A stretch of 64,000 nt of DNA, taken from positions 1,981,569-2,045,568 of the forward strand of contig CM043875.1 in the NCBI GenBank assembly GCA_023846275.1, in the 5' to 3' direction. This DNA comes from Vanilla planifolia. Its lineage: Eukaryota; Streptophyta; Magnoliopsida; Asparagales; Orchidaceae. A program made the position numbers and the translations under genes. Position 1 is the stretch's first letter. Each line of letters begins with the position of its first letter. Positions 51,601 through 61,942 of the stretch are shown in pieces. The notes under the pieces were generated by a model. That model saw nothing but the letters and a program-made list of their open reading frames with translations. It was not told the origin of the DNA and searched no databases.

Positions 51601-53540
51601 AGGAGCAAGTATGAAGAGGACGTGTACATAAACAACCACACCAGTGTCTGGGGTTCATGGTGGAAGGATCACCAGTGGGGCTACAAGTGCTGTAAGCAAC
51701 TGATCCGTAATAGCTACTGTACAGGCTCTGCTGGAATCGAGGCTGCTGAAGCTGCAGCAGACCTGATGAAGGCCAACATTGCCCGAAAGGAGGCTACAGA
51801 AGGTATGAGTCTATACTTTTATAAATTGGAGTGTATTATTGCTTTTCTTATTTTCCTTGCTATCATTAAGCTGATCCCAAGAAGTTTTTGATTCGATTAA
51901 TGATAACCAGCCCTGTTTTCATTATAATCTAACGTTATGCATCAGTGAAGTCTGCTAATTTCAATTTGGATTTTGTAACGAATATAGATGCAGATTAATG
52001 AAAACAATTTATGCAAACACGGAAAGTGTAGAGGGCCAGATGCTAAAATGTCATGAAAGGTGTATCCATATGATTTATTTTGGTATGAATTTAGCATTAG
52101 GATTACTTTTTAAGTAGACAAGTTTATGTTTAACAATGGCTCAAGGCACTCCTATCCAAGTTTGCTGGTTTTAGGGATTGCAAAAGAATTTTCTGCACTA
52201 CCATGCAACTATTGCCAGTTAATAGCTTTTGTTAAGACTTTTATGTACATAAATGGATATGCTCTATGTTAGTTCGAATAACCAAATTAAAATTCTTAAA
52301 TGTTTGAAACGGTTATCATTGAAGGTCCTCAAAGAGCATTTTAGCTTTATTCCACAATGAGGTTGTGCCCTAAGTAACTTCAAGTTAAGTATCTGTGCAA
52401 CAAAAAGAGGAATATTACAGGATCACTTGTGATATTAAGATAAAGCCTTTTTCTTTCTATATTGTTAGAATGGGATCAGCTTTTGATGTTTTGCTATGTA
52501 TTCTAGTTTCTATAGGAATTAGGAGGCTTGTCAAAGCCGAAGAACTATTCGGTTGTACTTGGTTAAAATTATTAATGTTTTTTCTATTGTGACTTGTGTG
52601 ATGAATTGCTTTTGTATTTGAAATCTATTGGAATGTAATCTTTTTTTTTGAAATGTGGTTTTAGCAGAGGCCCCAGAGCAAGCGGAAGAAAAGCGACTTG
52701 CTTCCTGGGGGACTGATGTCCCCCAAGATTTGGTACTCGATCAAAAACTCCTTACCGAGGCTCTCAAGAAGGTAAGCTTGACTTTATATTCAATCAGCTG
52801 CAAAGATACTTCTTCCTGTATTCTATTAATGCTCACCTGCACCTGCAATTGTATAGGAGGAGCAAAGGAAGAAAGAAGAGAAAGATGAAAGGAAGCGAAA
52901 GTACAACGTGAGATGGAATGATGAGGTACCATTAGCTTCTTCACTCTTTCAATTTGCTGAGTTATGTTTCTTACAATTTGTGTTCAACATACCTATCATT
53001 GGTAGCATAATATTTGCAAAGCAAGTTTATATTAAAGCTGAATTATCAAAATAGTACAACTGTAGTATTGTTTAGAAGAACCATTTATATATATATATAT
53101 ATTTTTTAATTACAATGTGGTTTTATTAACCTATTTTCTTCTTAGTATTAAATATTTATCTTGATTGATAGGTAGAACTTGTTCTAAATGTTGCTTGGTT
53201 TATCATTACTGTTATCTCATGTAATCTTTATCACATTTTGCAAAGGTTTTTAGTGTTTAATTTAATGATATTTTTAAAAATTGTAACTAATAATATTGTT
53301 AAAATTATAAGAATAAACATAAAAAATGTTGTCAAGTTTAAGATAATACTAGTATTTACATAACATTGATGTATATATGTAAAATAATAGTCAATCTAAA
53401 GTTGCTATTAAACTAATTAGCAACCAAACACTACTGTATTACTCATACATGTGTTCTTGTAGGTTACTGTTGAAGATATGGAGGCTTACAGAATGAAAAA
53501 AATCCATCACGACGATCCAATGAGGGATTTGCTCCATTAG
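48637..53540 (+). CDS. SLU7: Pre-mRNA-splicing factor SLU7, copy 2
   Basis: Ten exons matching copy 1: 48637-48652, 49291-49454, 49546-49658, 49907-50326, 50521-50656, 51138-51437, 51586-51802, 52668-52771, 52857-52925 and 53463-53540. All splice sites and phases are kept; 538 aa. The CCHC knuckle ([14 protein letters not shown]) and the tryptophan-rich block are unchanged. Protein differences are few: the GD repeat is two residues shorter and ends [13 protein letters not shown] reads [11 protein letters not shown], and the end reads DLLH instead of DFLH. This indicates a recent duplication with both frames preserved. It lacks the 5'-UTR exon and promoter of copy 1, although the downstream UTR acceptor (tttatttcag) is retained, so its transcription must use new upstream sequence, if it is transcribed. 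Confidence 0.95.
48733..48780 (+). repeat. 24-bp perfect tandem duplication in SLU7-2 intron 1
   Basis: The unit starting GAGGCCTCTAAGATGTATGC occurs at 48733-48756 and again at 48757-48780. Copy 1 has it once, so this arose after the segmental duplication. Confidence 0.95.
50751..51129 (-). mobile_element. Retroposed SWI3D-like gene fragment in SLU7-2 intron 5
   Basis: The 347-bp insert 50767-51113 is flanked by a perfect 16-bp target duplication TCACCATCTTATCTTT (50751-50766, 51114-51129); the empty site is intact in SLU7 copy 1. On the minus strand the insert reads [17 protein letters not shown]. After a one-base shift it reads RQL, then VIEKQL. This matches the conserved segment near the C-terminus of plant SWI3D-type SWI/SNF subunits ([20 protein letters not shown], then LIEKQL). 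It ends in A-rich tracts. A pyrimidine-rich stretch ending in CAG directly before the homology looks like a retained intron acceptor. The coding part has stops and a frameshift. Interpretation: reverse-transcribed piece of an incompletely spliced transcript. Confidence 0.75.
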
Positions 53541-53950
53541 TCCAGAGGCCTTTGAAATGCCCTTGATTCCTTAGGGCATGGATATCTTCATGGAGCTTCA
53601 TAGTACACTGTAGAACAATCTGTTGAAGATGTATCTATGTTCAATATTAAAGTTTGTTTGGTTTGCTGTTTTTGTTGAAAATAATTAATGATGGAAATTG
53701 TTTTTGTAAATATATTTAAGAACAACTTTGTTAAATATGACTGTTTAAACGTTTTTTTCTTAGTTTTTTTAACGTATTATGGTACATTTTATTGTAGTTT
53801 TGAGTCACTAATATGTTGTAATTGATTTATTGTTTGTTTGATTCTTAATGAAGAATTATATTTTTTATGTTGTATTTTTATTCTATAAATGTTTATTGAA
53901 CTCATTAGAAATATGATAATTGTCATGTTTTATGTCAAAAAGATATTTAG

Positions 53951-54078
53951 TATGTTAATCTTCATCAAGAGCTATGCAAGTTTTGTGCCAATGACTTCTC
54001 TAACCTTGCAACAATCATCAATCAATACAACAACTTGAAACATAATTAAAAGAAAATAACGAGACAAAATCATTTAAA
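53951..54078 (+). repeat. Copy C of the 115-bp dispersed repeat
   Basis: Full-length relative of copy A (32841-32955), located 3' of SLU7 copy 2 at the right edge of the segmental duplication. It probably shows the state from which copy B was shortened. Confidence 0.85.
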
Positions 54079-54367
54079 ATATATAAATAAAATTCATGAA
54101 AATGCCTCAAACAAGCATTTCTATGACAAACAAATATCATGTAAATGAGTGATACTCATTCATAAAGATATTTAAGGAAAATGAAGAATCAAGAAGACTT
54201 TTGAAATTAATGGAAAGTTATGCCATTTTGCTAATTAAATGCAAAGATGTTCTTTTCATTATTTTTTAATATATATCCTTTTTCTTTAAAAATTACATTT
54301 AAAAAAAAAAAAAAAAAAAACGTTTCCTTCGTTCCGTCGAACATCGTCGTCTTCCGGCGAAGCCTGT

Positions 54368-54694
54368 ATGTTTGTTCAGTCGTCTCCTCTCCTCCGATCC
54401 CAAAACCATGAGGAGTTCGAAGAAGGTCAAATTCCTGTTTCCCCCAAGACGTCCACCTTTCTTCTCCGGTTATTCCTCGATGAGAGATCATTCCAACCAA
54501 CCACAATCACTCACCCTAAACGCGCAATCCCAAATCCTTCCTTCCAAATCCCACCTATACGCTTCCTTTTTCTGCACTCTCATCGAAACATATCTGTTGT
54601 GCGCTCGATTCTCTCAAGCAGCCGAGGCATTTGCCAGCATGAGAAGCTTCGGACTGAACCCTCGTCTCCATTCGTGGAACCGCCTCTTGTATAA
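54368..54694 (+). other. Overlapping upstream ORF of the PPR gene
   Basis: An ATG at 54368, 40 bp upstream of the PPR start, opens a different frame of 108 codons that runs 287 bp into the PPR coding region. The peptide has no recognised domain. If the transcript includes this ATG, translation of the PPR protein would depend on leaky scanning. Confidence 0.4.
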
Positions 54695-57377
54695 GTTCAA
54701 TTCTTCCGGCTTTGTTCCTCAGGTACAAATAGTCTATTCAGAGCTTCTCAAATGTCATGGAAAAGCCAGTGTCTTCTCTCACAATGTGATGATTCATGCT
54801 CTATGTAAAATGGGCTTGGTAGAAAAAGCTCTACACCTGCTTAGAGAAGTCCAGACTGATACGGTAAGCTATAATACGATCATTTGGGGGTTTTGTGAGT
54901 ATGGCATGCCGGAATCTGCCATGACTTTCTTGGCCGAGATGTTCAAAAAGGGTGCGGGGTTAAACAAGTTTAGCTGTAATATTCTGGCCAAGGGATTTTG
55001 CCAATTAGGGTTGCTGGAAGATGCTGAATCAGTGATGGAGATGTTTGTTCGGGGAGGGATACATAAGGACATTGTTGGGTTCAATACAATGATCGATGGG
55101 TACTGCAAGCTTAGGTCTGTGAGTTGTGCTGCTTTTTTGTTGGGGAGTATGAAAGATGAAGAGATTATACCCGACATAGTTACTTATAATGAATTGATCA
55201 GTGGGTTTTGCAGGATTGGGGAGTTTGATATGGCAAAGAATCTGATGAGTGATAATGGTGTGAATTTTGAGTTCAATGTTGTAACATACACAACATTTGT
55301 AGCTGCCTATTGTAAACAGGGATGGATAGAGGAAGCATTCTTCCTGTTTGAGGAAATGATTCAGAGAGGAATCTTACCTGATGTGGTTGCTTACGCCTCA
55401 CTTATGAACGGGCTCTGTAGAAGTGGCGAGCTTTCGAAAGCTTGCGCTCTTTTTAGGGAGATGGAGACTGTCGGTGTTGTTCCTAATCATGTTTCCTACT
55501 CCAGTCTTGTGGATTCTTTATGCAAAGCAGGAAGATTGAGGGAGGTGTCTTTTCTATTCAGGGAAATGATTGTTCGAGGCATTGCCATGGATTTAGTTTC
55601 GTATACTGCTTTCATGGATGGTTTCTTCAAGGCTGGAAAGGTTGATGAAGCTGAGAAGATGTTTCAAATGATGTTGTCCTGCCATCTGCTTCCCAATTGT
55701 ATTTCTTACTCCGTGTTGATTGATGGGCGATGCAAGGTTGGCGACATTGTCGGTGCAGAACTCGCGCTACTTGAGATGCAGAGGCGTTTTGTTAACACAA
55801 ATGTTGTCGCCTATTCGAGCATTGTGAATGGCTATGTCAAAAAGGGTATGCTCATCAATGCTCTTGGTATATTGAAAAAGATGAGAGAAGAAAATATTTG
55901 CCCAAATGGCGTAGTTTATGCAACACTTATCGATGGCCTATCCAAGTTTAGGAAGCATGAAGAAGCTTTTGGTTTGTATAGAGAAATGATAAAAGAAGGT
56001 ATCGAGGCCAACAATTTTGTTCATGATATCTTGTTTAATGCTCTTAGGAGAAGTGGGAGAATGAAGGAAGCTCAAGGTATCTTTGGAAAGATGATTGTCC
56101 AGGGTCAGTTGAACGATCATGTTAATCTCACCTCTGCCATGGATGGATTTTTCGAGATGAGGGATGAATCGGCTGCTCTTGAAGTTGTCCAAGAGCTGAT
56201 GGAAGGAAACTCATCCCCAGATGTTGTCGTCTACAATGACTATATATACCGTCTCCACAAGGCGGGTAAATCCCGAGAAGCAAAATCGATCATCAATCTG
56301 ATGAAGACCACGGGCTTGTCTTTCGATCATGCAACGCACAATATTACGATCGGTGCGTATTGTAGGGAGGGAAAGTACGATAAGGCATTCGAAATTCTTG
56401 GCGAAATGAAGAGCCTTGGCCTTAACCCCAATATCATCACTTATGAAACATTGATCACTTCAATGTGTGAGTTGGGAGACATAGGCAAGGGAATGGATTT
56501 CTTGAATGAAATGGCTCTTGCTGGATTCTGCCCAAATCCTTCAACCCACAAGAAAGTATTGCAGGCTTGTTCTAAGCAAAGAAGGGCTGATTTGATACTC
56601 CAATTCCACCAAAAAATGGTGGAGATGGGACTTGTCCTTAACATTACTGTTTACAATACCCTAATTCATACCCTTTGCAGCCTTGGTATGACCAAAAAAG
56701 CTGCAGCTGTTCTGGGTGAAATGCTTGAAAGAGGGATATTTTCAGACAGAATCACTTTTAATTCTCTCATTACTGGACATTTAAACAGTGGGCATGTTGA
56801 TAAATCATTTGATGTGTACTCCCAAATGCTTCTTCATGGTGTATTCCCCAACATCACTACATACAATAGATTACTTGCTTGTCTTTCAAGAGCTGGAAGG
56901 ATCACAGAAGCTGATGAGATCATTAATGAGATGGAGAAAAGGGGATTTGCCCCAAACTGTGTTACTTATACCCTTCTCTTATCTGGTTATGCAAAAAGAG
57001 GTGATGTTATGCAAGCTAAAAGGCTGTATGATAAAATGATGGAGAAAGGCTTCATTCCTGCAGTTGGTACATATAATGTTCTTATGAGTGGGTTTCTGAA
57101 GGCAGGAATGGTGAAGCAAGTTTTGAGGCTGTGGAATGAAATGCAATGGAGAGGCGTTTCGCCCAATTGTTCGACGTATGACATGTTGATCATGGTCTGG
57201 TCGAAGGAAGGGAATCGCCTCGAGGTCGAAAACTTGCTGAAAGAGATGAAGAGGAAGAAGTTGGTTCCTTCGGAAAGCAGCCTTCGTCTAATCTGTCAAA
57301 CTTTTGCGAGAGTTGAGAAGAAGAAAGAGGCTTTGGTGTCTCTTAGGAGGTTGTACCAGTGGAAAAAGGTACGTTAG
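54408..57377 (+). CDS. P-class pentatricopeptide repeat (PPR) protein, organelle-targeted
   Basis: Single-exon gene of 989 aa. The open frame extends upstream to a TTG at 54372, but the first in-frame ATG is 54408 (MRSSKKVKFLFPPRRPPF). The first 25 residues are basic with aromatic and Ser residues and few acids, a probable mitochondrial or plastid targeting peptide. From about residue 75 to the end run more than 20 PPR units of about 35 residues (VVAYASLMNGLCRSGELSKA, NHVSYSSLVDSLCKAGRL, NVVAYSSIVNGYVKKG). No E, E+ or DYW domain follows the last repeat, so it is P-class, a type that stabilises, splices or activates specific organelle RNAs. It resembles Arabidopsis At5g14770-type proteins from memory. 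The lack of introns is normal for the family. An A20 run lies at 54301-54320, upstream. Confidence 0.95.
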   Translation: MRSSKKVKFLFPPRRPPFFSGYSSMRDHSNQPQSLTLNAQSQILPSKSHLYASFFCTLIETYLLCARFSQAAEAFASMRSFGLNPRLHSWNRLLYKFNSSGFVPQVQIVYSELLKCHGKASVFSHNVMIHALCKMGLVEKALHLLREVQTDTVSYNTIIWGFCEYGMPESAMTFLAEMFKKGAGLNKFSCNILAKGFCQLGLLEDAESVMEMFVRGGIHKDIVGFNTMIDGYCKLRSVSCAAFLLGSMKDEEIIPDIVTYNELISGFCRIGEFDMAKNLMSDNGVNFEFNVVTYTTFVAAYCKQGWIEEAFFLFEEMIQRGILPDVVAYASLMNGLCRSGELSKACALFREMETVGVVPNHVSYSSLVDSLCKAGRLREVSFLFREMIVRGIAMDLVSYTAFMDGFFKAGKVDEAEKMFQMMLSCHLLPNCISYSVLIDGRCKVGDIVGAELALLEMQRRFVNTNVVAYSSIVNGYVKKGMLINALGILKKMREENICPNGVVYATLIDGLSKFRKHEEAFGLYREMIKEGIEANNFVHDILFNALRRSGRMKEAQGIFGKMIVQGQLNDHVNLTSAMDGFFEMRDESAALEVVQELMEGNSSPDVVVYNDYIYRLHKAGKSREAKSIINLMKTTGLSFDHATHNITIGAYCREGKYDKAFEILGEMKSLGLNPNIITYETLITSMCELGDIGKGMDFLNEMALAGFCPNPSTHKKVLQACSKQRRADLILQFHQKMVEMGLVLNITVYNTLIHTLCSLGMTKKAAAVLGEMLERGIFSDRITFNSLITGHLNSGHVDKSFDVYSQMLLHGVFPNITTYNRLLACLSRAGRITEADEIINEMEKRGFAPNCVTYTLLLSGYAKRGDVMQAKRLYDKMMEKGFIPAVGTYNVLMSGFLKAGMVKQVLRLWNEMQWRGVSPNCSTYDMLIMVWSKEGNRLEVENLLKEMKRKKLVPSESSLRLICQTFARVEKKKEALVSLRRLYQWKKVR

Positions 57378-59125
57378 GATGTTGTAACTATGAAGAACAG
57401 AGTGTTGTGAGCATGATGATAGAAAAGCTTGACAAGCCTCCAAATGGCAAGGCATCTGGGTGGAACAAGCAACCATGACCCGAATTGATCAAGATCGAGA
57501 CGATCCAATTGCCCACATCAGATCGAGACAGTTTGGGTTGTACTTTTGTATAGTTATTGTGGAATATTAAGTTCATTGATAGATTTAATGATCATTATTT
57601 TTTAAGTGTTATTTAAACACATTATATTTGTTAAATATGTTATTGGTAAGTGTTTTATAAAAAAAATATTATGAATTGATAATTTTTTATTTTTTTAATG
57701 CATATATATATATATATTAAATTAAAGTTAACAATATACTAAAATAATATAAACATAACAATTTATCTTATGATTAAAAGTTTATTAAAACGTCAAAACC
57801 TTTATGTTAAAGATTGCTAAATTAAGATTTTATTTAATACATCATTTTCAAATTCATTTTTATATAATATGTTTTTCAAAACATAAGATGATTGTTACTT
57901 AATCAAGCTTCAAAAAATAATAAATAATAAGAAAAAAACCAAAAGATAATTTTATTCTTTTAAAATAGTACTAAAATTCATTTACCTTTTTATAAAAAAA
58001 AATCAAATTTTAATTTTATCATTTTAATACAATTTTCTTAATAACATTTTAAAATATTTTAAATTATTTAATTAACCAATTTTGCAAAAATTCATATCAA
58101 GAATTTTGACCATTAATCTAGAATATTGCTACATAACAATCATTAACTGTTCATGGCAAAGCTCTTAAGGATTAATCACTTCATTTCAACTCCAAAAAAG
58201 ATTAACATTTAAGCTCATTTTTCAATTATAAACTTATTAAACAACAATAACTAACCTTCTATATCAACAAAACAAGCATACACTTATCTTTCTTCACATG
58301 TACACTAAAGCAAGTCAATAACGATAATACTTTAGTAGCTAAACATGTCTCATTATTCATGAATTGGATAATTTAATGGTGCACACAACATCGATACCAA
58401 TAAGTAATGCAAGAAAAATGAGATCCAAACAACCTTTTCCCATAACTTACACCACCATTAACTACATTGATTAAAAAAAAAAGACAATGCTAAATCACTC
58501 TTGATTCATACCCAAACTCGACTATAAAAAAAACCCTAGGGTAATATTGAAGGGAACCAAGGTACCAACTCAAGAACTCGTACTTTTCCATAGATGAATG
58601 GTCTTCTAACCTATCCCTCATGATTTCTTCCTACTCTCTTAAGCTTTTTTCCCTTCTTCCTTAGAGATCCTCAACCTACAAGACACCCAAGTACTTCATT
58701 ACTTTCCCATACTCCTCTTCCTCTAAAACACTAACTAACCAAACTTTTGTTTAATCTCTTCAAACTATTTTCTTCAACAACAACTCAAGTAACATGGTAC
58801 ATATATACTCCAAAAAAAGCTGGAAAAAAAAATCAGGAAATCCTCCAAAATTGGGTCTTATGTATCATTACAAAAGAAATTAAGCCCATGAGCAACAATG
58901 ACTTGAAATACTACTGAGAAGAGTCTCAACTGAGCTAAAAAACTTCAAAACCTCGTATAAACTTTAAAACGCTCAGCATAAGAATGAAAGCAGCAAGAAA
59001 TCTGAAGGAATCATGTCGGCTTATGGATACAAAAAGCCACAAAACTTCGTTTGAATTGCTAAGAGCTGAATGCTAAAGCAACAGCTAAACAAAGTTAAGC
59101 AGCAAACCTGCTTTGGTCCCAGTTT
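57378..59125. other. AT-rich spacer between convergent PPR and PIP5K genes
   Basis: It holds the PPR 3' region on the left and the PIP5K 3' untranslated region on the right. No other feature is seen. Confidence 0.6.
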
Positions 59126-61252
59126 CTACCTGTTCTTGGGGAAAACTGTTTGGATAAACTTCAAGAAGCGTTCTGAATAAAACCGTGGATCCACAGCTGA
59201 GATAGCAAAAGGATCAAACTGAAGTGATTTATAGGCATGCTCTATCTTCTTGCTTATATTGTACTCTTGCAGTATATCAATGATTCCCAGATAGAGAACC
59301 ACATCATAGACCTCGTTAAACATCTTCTCATCCTTCTTTGGAATGTGTTCTGCTCTTGCCGGCATGTTGACACCCAGTTGGATCTGCAGCCTGAAAAATG
59401 TATTGATGGCACATGAACTTTGGGAGAGTTACATATGAAACAAGAAAAAAAAAAAAAAAAAACTAAGCATTTTGTAAAGATAGGTCTCAAAATACTTATG
59501 AACATTTGTTTAATGACATTCTAAAATGCATTTTTTCAATCCAAATAATTAAAAAAAATGACAACAAAAGAAGAATTTGCACCTCCAAAATAACATTAAA
59601 AATTCACTTCACTCTTTATCAAACACAACTATAATACTTTTTAAACTTTATTTTTATTAATTAACTTAACATCTTATAGCAACTATGCCAAATGTAGTTT
59701 ACTTAAAGAGAAAATGCATGTTTGAAAGTCAACATTGCTTGAAAACTGCATTTTGTATAACATAAAAGTTCAAACAACTTTAGAATTTAGTTGAACAGAG
59801 GGCTTTAATGGATCCTATGTTAACCCAATTTTTAAGGCTTACCTTGCAGTGCCAGGAAGCAGAAGATCCACTTCCTCATCGCCGGCAGCAGACGCACGCA
59901 AGCGATTACCTCGTATATGAGGTCCCACAACGACGCTATTATCGTCACTGCCGCGAGTGACCAAGACAAGGCCTTCTGGGTAGTTAGAAATGTCATCATC
60001 TTGGGCGCCTGCAAACATATAGCTATAGATATTCGTCACAAAATTCATGGTGGCTTAGAGCAGTGTTATGATGACCAATAGCTGAAGCAAAATAGTTTGG
60101 AGTATAAGGTTTTGTCTAAGTTAAAATTTAATAACATCGAAACTATACAAATGATTTTCATAAGTTTTGTTTTTTTTCTCTTACAAAAAATACCCATTTT
60201 AACAAATACTTGTGTAGCAAAAACTATCACTTAATAGAGCATAGGAGATAGTAGGATAAACCTTATAGTTTATTGCAAGAGCTGTCACTGAATAAAACAT
60301 AGATGACAATAAGGTAAACCTTATATTAGAAGTTGATGATATTATTAGAGACTTAAACATATAATTAACTTGTATTTGACTGATTAATCTCCTCTCTGTT
60401 TAGTATGCGATAATCTGTTTTGTAATCCACAGTGAAGGTGAAATCACAAGTTGCAATAGCATGATAGAAGAGACAATTACTATTAGCATTTTTTAAAGAA
60501 ATCTTTACCATTGAATGTAGGAAATAAAATCCTGTGTCTTCACTGGATCACAGACTGACTTCTTGGTGATATCAAAAAATTCATGTTGTTTTGTTACTCA
60601 TTGCAATCTGATCACCTCAAGGAGCCAACATGGTACAATACATTATTTGGTCATTCAATTTTTACATAAATATTATACTAAATCAATGTTAAACATGTGT
60701 TCAGTGATGTTATTGTAGCTTTTTGACGTATAAAAGCATATATAATTCTACACTTCTATGCAATATGAGAAATCAAGCAATAAAAATCCATATAGAGTTC
60801 CATGAGTTGAAAGAATAATATTTGCAATTGCATATAATTACCAAACAACACTTGGGTTAGCTCAACAGCTTTAACTTAAAGAAAAATCATTTAGTAGAAT
60901 TATTGCATTGCGTTATTCTTCCCATATTTTTATTACTATTGACTGTCAATTCAGCATAATGCACCTATTTTATATAACACATGTTAGAAAAGTTTATCTC
61001 AGATATATATTAGCTGTAAGAAGGAGAGTGATGTAATCTCAACGAAGTTTGATATGTTCAACTTGTTGAGAACTATGATACTCTAAATAGTTACCTTCTT
61101 CTGAAAGAATGGCCAATCTGTCTGGTGCCACCCTTCTTCCATTAGATGCTTGTGTTCTTAAATGCTGTGGAGCTCTATAATGAACACCTAACAGAAGGCT
61201 GTAATCCATAATATGTTGTACTTCCAAAAATTTGCTATCAATCTCAATTTGC
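59126..61252 (-). CDS. PIP5K9: Phosphatidylinositol 4-phosphate 5-kinase, PIP5K9-like, 3' exons only
   Basis: Three terminal exons, complement of 61095-61252, 59843-60008 and 59126-59390, with matching phases across both introns (1086 and 452 bp) and a TGA-type end after TVFPKNR. The kinase converts PI4P to PI(4,5)P2 at the plasma membrane. Seen in order: [20 protein letters not shown] (catalytic MDYSL), HYRAPQHLR, a plant-specific insert rich in Asp, [35 protein letters not shown] (metal-binding IID) and the specificity loop [10 protein letters not shown] with the Glu that favours PI4P. The RAPQHLR insert and C-terminus point to the PIP5K9 branch. MORN repeats and the N-terminal kinase lobe should lie beyond 61252. 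I found no further exon before the window end, so the next intron is at least 2.7 kb. Confidence 0.92.
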
Positions 61253-61710
61253 CTGAAAAAAGAAGCAATAGAATGGTAGAATGAACTCAATAAATAATAA
61301 AAATAACAACAATAATAAGTTTTGATTCTGTTAGGTGGGATCACCAAAATGAATATTCAAAAAAATGGGGGTGAACTCCGATATAATGAAGAACAATAGA
61401 AGTATTAATCTAAATAATTGGGTTGAATGCATAAATCCTTTGACATCATTGTAGTCTATCCATTAATAACTTTCTTAAGATCCATGTGACATTAGATGCA
61501 TCATATAAGCTCTCAAATAATTCAGTGTTCTTTTGGCTAGACAACCTCTTAGTGGACAGACTCCACCCCTTCAAACAATCTATGCATGTCCACATCATTT
61601 ATGTGAACAAGAGTAACACCGTCGATTGAATGATAACTACCTAGACCTTAATAAGATCATCCCAACTGATTAATAAATTGCTTGGGCAGAGCTAAGCAAT
61701 CTGTCCCAAG

Positions 61711-61942
61711 GCTACTATTCATAAGGAGTTTATATTTTTTGCTTTTATGGCATTTTAGTGTATTATGGCTATGATGGGACTCATGTGACATGTAAGATCC
61801 CTTGAGCTATAGGGGAATTTATGTGGGCTACTATTCATAAGGAGTTTATATTTTTTGCTTTTATGGCATTTTAGTGTATTATGGCTATGATGGGACTCAT
61901 GTGACATGTAAGATCCCTTGAGCTATAGGGGAATTTATGTGG
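61711..61942 (+). repeat. Perfect 116-bp tandem duplication
   Basis: Two units (61711-61826 and 61827-61942), each starting GCTACTATTCATAAGGAGTT and ending GGGGAATTTATGTGG, appear identical. The sequence then continues GCTATTGAG, a few bases of a third unit. It lies in the presumed intron of the PIP5K gene. No divergence suggests either a very recent event or an assembly artefact. Confidence 0.95.

Larger units (their letters stand above)
48526..54078 (+). repeat. Segmental duplication, copy 2 (contains SLU7-2)
   Basis: Direct-orientation partner of 33993-39344. Differences seen: a local 24-bp tandem duplication and a deletion in intron 1, six coding bases fewer in exon 4, a 363-bp net gain in intron 5 from an insertion with its target duplication, and scattered substitutions that are denser in introns than exons. 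Confidence 0.95.

Noticed and set aside
54301-54320. A20 run upstream of the PPR gene as a sign of retroposition
   Set aside because: A poly(A) would have to lie 3' of the gene to mark retroposition; here it is 5'. Lack of introns is normal for PPR genes.
54372-54407. Longer N-terminus for the PPR protein and similarly for the cupin (3679-3699), CLE (19556-19609) and LINE frames
   Set aside because: These extensions begin at TTG, not ATG, which is not a credible plant nuclear start; the ATG starts were used instead.
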